Source of the DNA: Desulfobulbaceae bacterium | GTDB taxonomy: Bacteria; Desulfobacterota; Desulfobulbia; Desulfobulbales; Desulfobulbaceae | Assembly: GCA_026986885.1 (NCBI GenBank) | Contig: JALSNT010000474.1 | Coordinates: forward strand, 1 to 9,048 | Length of the DNA: 9,048 bases | Direction: 5' to 3' | Shown here: positions 6,705-9,048 of the stretch, piece after piece | How positions within the stretch are numbered: position 1 is the stretch's first letter | How the letters are laid out: each line of letters begins with the position of its first letter | Position numbers and translations under genes: made by a program | The notes under the pieces: model-generated | Databases searched by the model: none | Told to the model about the DNA's origin: nothing | Seen by the model: the letters and a program-made list of their open reading frames with translations, nothing else

Positions 6705-7499
6705 ATGGCAACAACGAGACTGGGCGACCTGCTGCTGGAAGCGGGTTCAATACGACAAAAGGATCTTGACAGGGCATTAACTGTTCAGGCGGGCAGTAAC
6801 CGCCGTCTGGGCTATCTCCTGATTAAAATGGGGTATATCTCCGAACAGGAACTGCAATCCGTCCTCTCTGCACAACTCGGCATCCCCATCGTTGACATCC
6901 ATCAGGCATTCTCCCGGGAGGTCCGTTCTCTGCTGCCCAGGTATCTATGCAAAAGATACAATGTCATTCCCCTTTCTCTTGGTGATCATAACCTGCTGGC
7001 CATTGCCATGGTTGACCCTTCCGACAATGAAGCCGTCAGGGATATTGAGCGATTCACCGGTAAGGTGCTGCAACCCCGTCTTGCACCCCACAGCGACATT
7101 AACAATGCCATAAGCCATTATATTCCATGGAGTTTACAGGATATTTTCAACAGGAACAATACAGGGAAAATCTCCGCAGCGGCAGCCGTCATTGCTCTCA
7201 CCCTGATTGCTGTTCTCATGATACAATACCAAAACGATCGTTCTCGACAACTCCATGGAATAAGACGTGTAAACGGCAATGCGGTCCTGTATCAAAACCA
7301 GGATCTGATTCTCAGCTTTGACCAATCGGGCAAAATCTCTCTAAAGGGACACGGTGCCCATGCCGACGGGACATACTCGATTACCTTCGACAATCCTGAC
7401 TCACTACGAATTTTCCTTCAGAGAAAGAAAGACGACCTCTCCCTGAACCAGCAGCAATGGGTGCGCTGGGTTATGAACAATCAGATAAAAAATCGGTGA
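6705..7499 (+). CDS. MshEN-domain (c-di-GMP-binding type) single-pass membrane protein
   Basis: The 264-residue protein opens with two 24-residue motifs of the form RLGxxLxxxG(x6)L(x3)LxxQ, at residues 5-28 and 34-57. They are separated by the standard five residues, which is the c-di-GMP-binding signature of MshEN domains. The rest of a GspE/PilB N-terminal-type fold runs to about 145. Such domains normally precede a type II secretion or type IV pilus ATPase, but here there is no Walker A or B. Instead there is one membrane helix (about 156-174), then about 90 residues of unknown fold (LYQNQDLILSFDQSGKISLKGHG, ending QWVRWVMNNQIKNR). The likely topology is a cytoplasmic MshEN domain and a periplasmic C-terminus, though charges around the helix do not settle it. 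The start ATG has GAGGA seven bases upstream. The gene appears to be monocistronic and divergent from sat-cysC. Confidence 0.85.
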   Translation: MATTRLGDLLLEAGSIRQKDLDRALTVQAGSNRRLGYLLIKMGYISEQELQSVLSAQLGIPIVDIHQAFSREVRSLLPRYLCKRYNVIPLSLGDHNLLAIAMVDPSDNEAVRDIERFTGKVLQPRLAPHSDINNAISHYIPWSLQDIFNRNNTGKISAAAAVIALTLIAVLMIQYQNDRSRQLHGIRRVNGNAVLYQNQDLILSFDQSGKISLKGHGAHADGTYSITFDNPDSLRIFLQRKKDDLSLNQQQWVRWVMNNQIKNR

Positions 7500-7583
7500 G
7501 CTGACGACAAGATCATCCGTCTACCCCATACATCGTGGCAGAATCGCTCCATTAGACTGGAAAAACTATGCTGTCATCCGACT

Positions 7584-7601
7584 TCCGGCCTCCGGCCTCC
7601 G
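7584..7601 (+). repeat. Tandem 7-base repeat TCCGGCC
   Basis: Two full copies of TCCGGCC and a partial third (TCCG) run head to tail 85 bases after the MshEN stop. The partial copy then forms a small hairpin, TCCG-TTA-CGGA. No T-run follows. Confidence 0.5.
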
Positions 7602-7738
7602 TTACGGATAAAAAATCATGGCAAATTCTGCAACCGGGTGAAAATCAAACTTTTTCTGTAAATCGGCTGAATATTTGTTATATAAGATGAATCCGTAAAA
7701 GATCAAACCTGCCAACCAGATGGCCACGTAAAAACATA

Positions 7739-7756
7739 GATATACATAAGTATATC
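7739..7756. repeat. Perfect 18-base operator-like palindrome
   Basis: GATATAC and GTATATC form 7-bp arms around ATAA. The short spacer and AT-rich symmetric arms look more like a dimeric repressor or response-regulator site than an RNA hairpin. It lies about 220 bases upstream of the TPR gene start. Confidence 0.4.
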
Positions 7757-7765
7757 GGAACGGGT

Positions 7766-7791
7766 CACAATTATACATGCAGTATGTTGTG
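7766..7791. repeat. Interrupted inverted repeat
   Basis: CACAA-tt-ATAC pairs with GTAT-g-TTGTG around ATGCA, giving nine paired bases with a small internal loop. It follows the 7739-7756 palindrome by nine bases, so the two may belong to one regulatory element. Confidence 0.3.
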
Positions 7792-7840
7792 GATCGTCCC
7801 GGCATACACTTTGCTGTCGATAAAAGTTTTTACAACGCCA

Positions 7841-7868
7841 TCACATAAAGTTTACTGTATTTATGTGA
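7841..7868. repeat. Long perfect inverted repeat, 9-bp arms
   Basis: TCACATAAA and TTTATGTGA are perfect 9-bp arms separated by 10 bases, the longest palindrome in the window. The arms begin with TCACA and end with TGTGA, the two half-sites of a CRP-type operator in inverted orientation, so a normal CRP site is not implied. It is about 105 bases upstream of the TPR gene. Confidence 0.45.
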
Positions 7869-7918
7869 GAGTCGTCTTCAAGGTATCATTATCAGGCGAG
7901 TCTTTTCATGGTCCATTG

Positions 7919-7934
7919 TCCCGGTTTACCGGGA
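7919..7934 (+). repeat. Stable hairpin in the presumed leader of the TPR gene
   Basis: TCCCGG and CCGGGA form a 6-bp GC-rich stem with a TTTA loop, ending 38 bases before the ATG at 7973. It has no following T-run, so attenuation is not indicated; it could stabilise the leader mRNA or bind a protein. Confidence 0.4.
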
Positions 7935-7972
7935 TAAACGTTACTCCTATTCTTTCTGCCACAGGAACTGCC

Positions 7973-9048
7973 ATGCAACGTTTTTCACAGTTTTTCCCGC
8001 TTCGATTTTTTGTTTTTCTCCTTGTTCTCCTCATGATCGGCGCCTGCTCTTCGGACCCTGAGAAGGAAAAAACCGCCCATTACAGTAAAGCCATGGTCTA
8101 CGTCAAAGACCACGATGACAAGGCGGCAATCATTGAACTACGCAACGCCATTCAGATCGACCCGAAATATGCCCGGGCCCGCTATCAGCTCGGCCTGCTC
8201 TACCTCAAGGCAGGCGATGGGAGAAAAGCCTTTAAAGAACTGCAACGGGCAGCCTCCCTGGATCCAGCCAATATTGATGCCCGTTTAAAGACAGCAGAAT
8301 TTCTTTTAATGTCCAGGAACAAAAAAGAGGCAAAAAAAGAAACCGGGGCAATTCTCAAACAACATCCGAATAATGTCAACGCACTGGCCCTCATGGCCAA
8401 TATCCAACTCATTGACGGTCATCTCGACCAGGCTGAAAAGACCATAGATAAGGCCATCTCCCTTGACCCGAAACTGGATCGCCTCTATTCAATCCAGGGA
8501 AGATTGTTTGCTGCCCGCAAGGACAATAATGCCGCAGAAGGCGCCTTTAAAAAGGCAATTGAGGTCAATCCCGACAAGCTGTCCAATCACCAGTTACTGT
8601 TTTTGTTTTATCGATCCCTGGGAAAAAACAAAGAAGCTGAGACAACAGCAGAGGACATGATCAAACATTTTCCCGACAAACCGGCACCATATATCCAGCT
8701 GGCCAACCTGTACAATCAAACCGGTCGCCATGACAAGGCGGAACAAATACTGAAAGCCGCCGTCGACAAGTGCCCGGACAACGACAGGCTGCGACTTATT
8801 CTTAGCAATTTTTATCGCCGGTCCGGGCAGACGGACAAGGCGGAAAAAGCATATCAGGCAGCGATTGAACATTCGAAAAATCCGCAGGACATCAAGGCCC
8901 AACTTGCGGATTACTATTTTGAACAGAAAAAATATGAACAGGCAAAAAAGCTGATGAATGAAATCCTGGCAGAAAATCCAAAAAATGGTGGTGCCAATCT
9001 TGTCCATGCCAAATTCCTTCTCAAAGAACGAAAGAATCAGCAGGCACT
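7973..9048 (+). CDS. TPR-repeat lipoprotein resembling PrsT of PEP-CTERM/exopolysaccharide loci, 3' end missing
   Basis: The frame from the ATG at 7973 (AGGA seven bases upstream) is open to the right edge: 358 residues, no stop. The N-terminus is a lipoprotein signal peptide, with residues 12-22 hydrophobic and lipobox IGAC giving lipidated Cys25. Ser at +2 predicts the outer membrane. From about residue 36 to the edge run nine full TPR units of about 34 residues plus part of a tenth, each with the usual small/hydrophobic pattern and a terminal Pro, as in ELRNAIQIDPKYARA and FKELQRAASLDPANIDA. The CSSDPEKEK start leading straight into TPRs resembles the PrsT class of long TPR lipoproteins found with exosortase and exopolysaccharide genes, but generic TPR lipoproteins look similar. 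TPR arrays bind proteins; here this would be in the periplasm at the outer membrane. The missing C-terminus would decide the class. Confidence 0.85.
   Translation, partial: MQRFSQFFPLRFFVFLLVLLMIGACSSDPEKEKTAHYSKAMVYVKDHDDKAAIIELRNAIQIDPKYARARYQLGLLYLKAGDGRKAFKELQRAASLDPANIDARLKTAEFLLMSRNKKEAKKETGAILKQHPNNVNALALMANIQLIDGHLDQAEKTIDKAISLDPKLDRLYSIQGRLFAARKDNNAAEGAFKKAIEVNPDKLSNHQLLFLFYRSLGKNKEAETTAEDMIKHFPDKPAPYIQLANLYNQTGRHDKAEQILKAAVDKCPDNDRLRLILSNFYRRSGQTDKAEKAYQAAIEHSKNPQDIKAQLADYYFEQKKYEQAKKLMNEILAENPKNGGANLVHAKFLLKERKNQQA

Larger units (their letters stand above)
7500..7972. other. Gene-free region rich in short inverted repeats
   Basis: No gene is supported in this 473-base stretch. It holds a tandem 7-base repeat (7584-7601) and four inverted repeats (7739-7756, 7766-7791, 7841-7868, 7919-7934) within about 350 bases, all upstream of the TPR lipoprotein gene. 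No clear terminator for the MshEN gene and no convincing promoter for the TPR gene could be picked. A minus-strand frame at 7602-7805 could encode a 67-residue membrane peptide, but it has no ribosome binding site. A leader RNA or small RNA is possible but not demonstrated. Confidence 0.5.

Noticed and set aside
7584..7610. Terminator for the MshEN gene
   Set aside because: The TCCG-TTA-CGGA hairpin is only 4 bp and is followed by A residues, not T residues, on the plus strand.
7602..7805. 67-residue minus-strand frame with a hydrophobic segment
   Set aside because: The start lacks a Shine-Dalgarno sequence, and the composition fits AT-rich palindromic intergenic DNA. It could be a small membrane protein only if conserved.
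8594..9007. 137-residue minus-strand frame opposite the TPR gene
   Set aside because: It is a shadow of the TPR coding frame; its hydrophobic look comes from reading Lys-rich codons in reverse.

Overview
This 9,048-base window looks like a chromosomal piece of a Gram-negative bacterium. Two predicted outer-membrane lipoproteins, a sigma-54 activator, a c-di-GMP-type MshEN domain and a long TPR lipoprotein all point that way. The mix of a fused ATP sulfurylase/APS kinase, a GlrKR-type two-component operon and an FnIII secreted protein would fit a Desulfobacterota (deltaproteobacterial) genome, perhaps Desulfobulbales. That placement is inference from protein style only. No rRNA, tRNA, CRISPR or transposase was seen.

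Layout. (1) 1-190, plus strand: the 3' end of a HIT-family nucleotide-binding protein. (2) 409-954, minus: a small exported protein with one fibronectin type III-like domain and four cysteines. (3) 955-1356: a gene-free region with a sigma-54 promoter (GG-N10-GC) reading into the FnIII gene, three matches to the GlrR operator TGTC-N10-GACA, and the terminator of the next operon. (4) 1357-4747, minus: three translationally coupled genes in the order histidine kinase, coiled-coil lipoprotein, sigma-54 response regulator. This is the glrK-qseG-glrR (qseE-qseG-qseF) arrangement of Enterobacteriaceae. (5) 4794-6500, minus: a bifunctional Sat-CysC protein 46 bases upstream of glrK and probably co-transcribed with it; several Sat active-site residues are substituted. 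(6) 6501-6704: a divergent promoter region. (7) 6705-7499, plus: an MshEN domain joined to one membrane helix and an unknown C-terminal domain, with no ATPase. (8) 7500-7972: a gene-free region rich in inverted repeats. (9) 7973 to the right edge, plus: a TPR lipoprotein resembling the PrsT class, running off the window.

How the parts may work together. GlrK, modulated by the periplasmic face of the QseG-like lipoprotein, should phosphorylate GlrR, which activates sigma-54 promoters. The only good sigma-54 promoter seen in the intergenic regions lies just beyond glrR and fires into the FnIII gene, with GlrR-type operators behind it. The simplest reading is a self-contained envelope-response module in which GlrR turns on an exported FnIII protein. 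The Sat-CysC gene would add PAPS or APS chemistry, or a redeployed Sat-like domain, to the same transcript. The MshEN membrane protein and the TPR lipoprotein suggest a neighbouring surface or exopolysaccharide theme, but no direct link to the Glr operon is visible.
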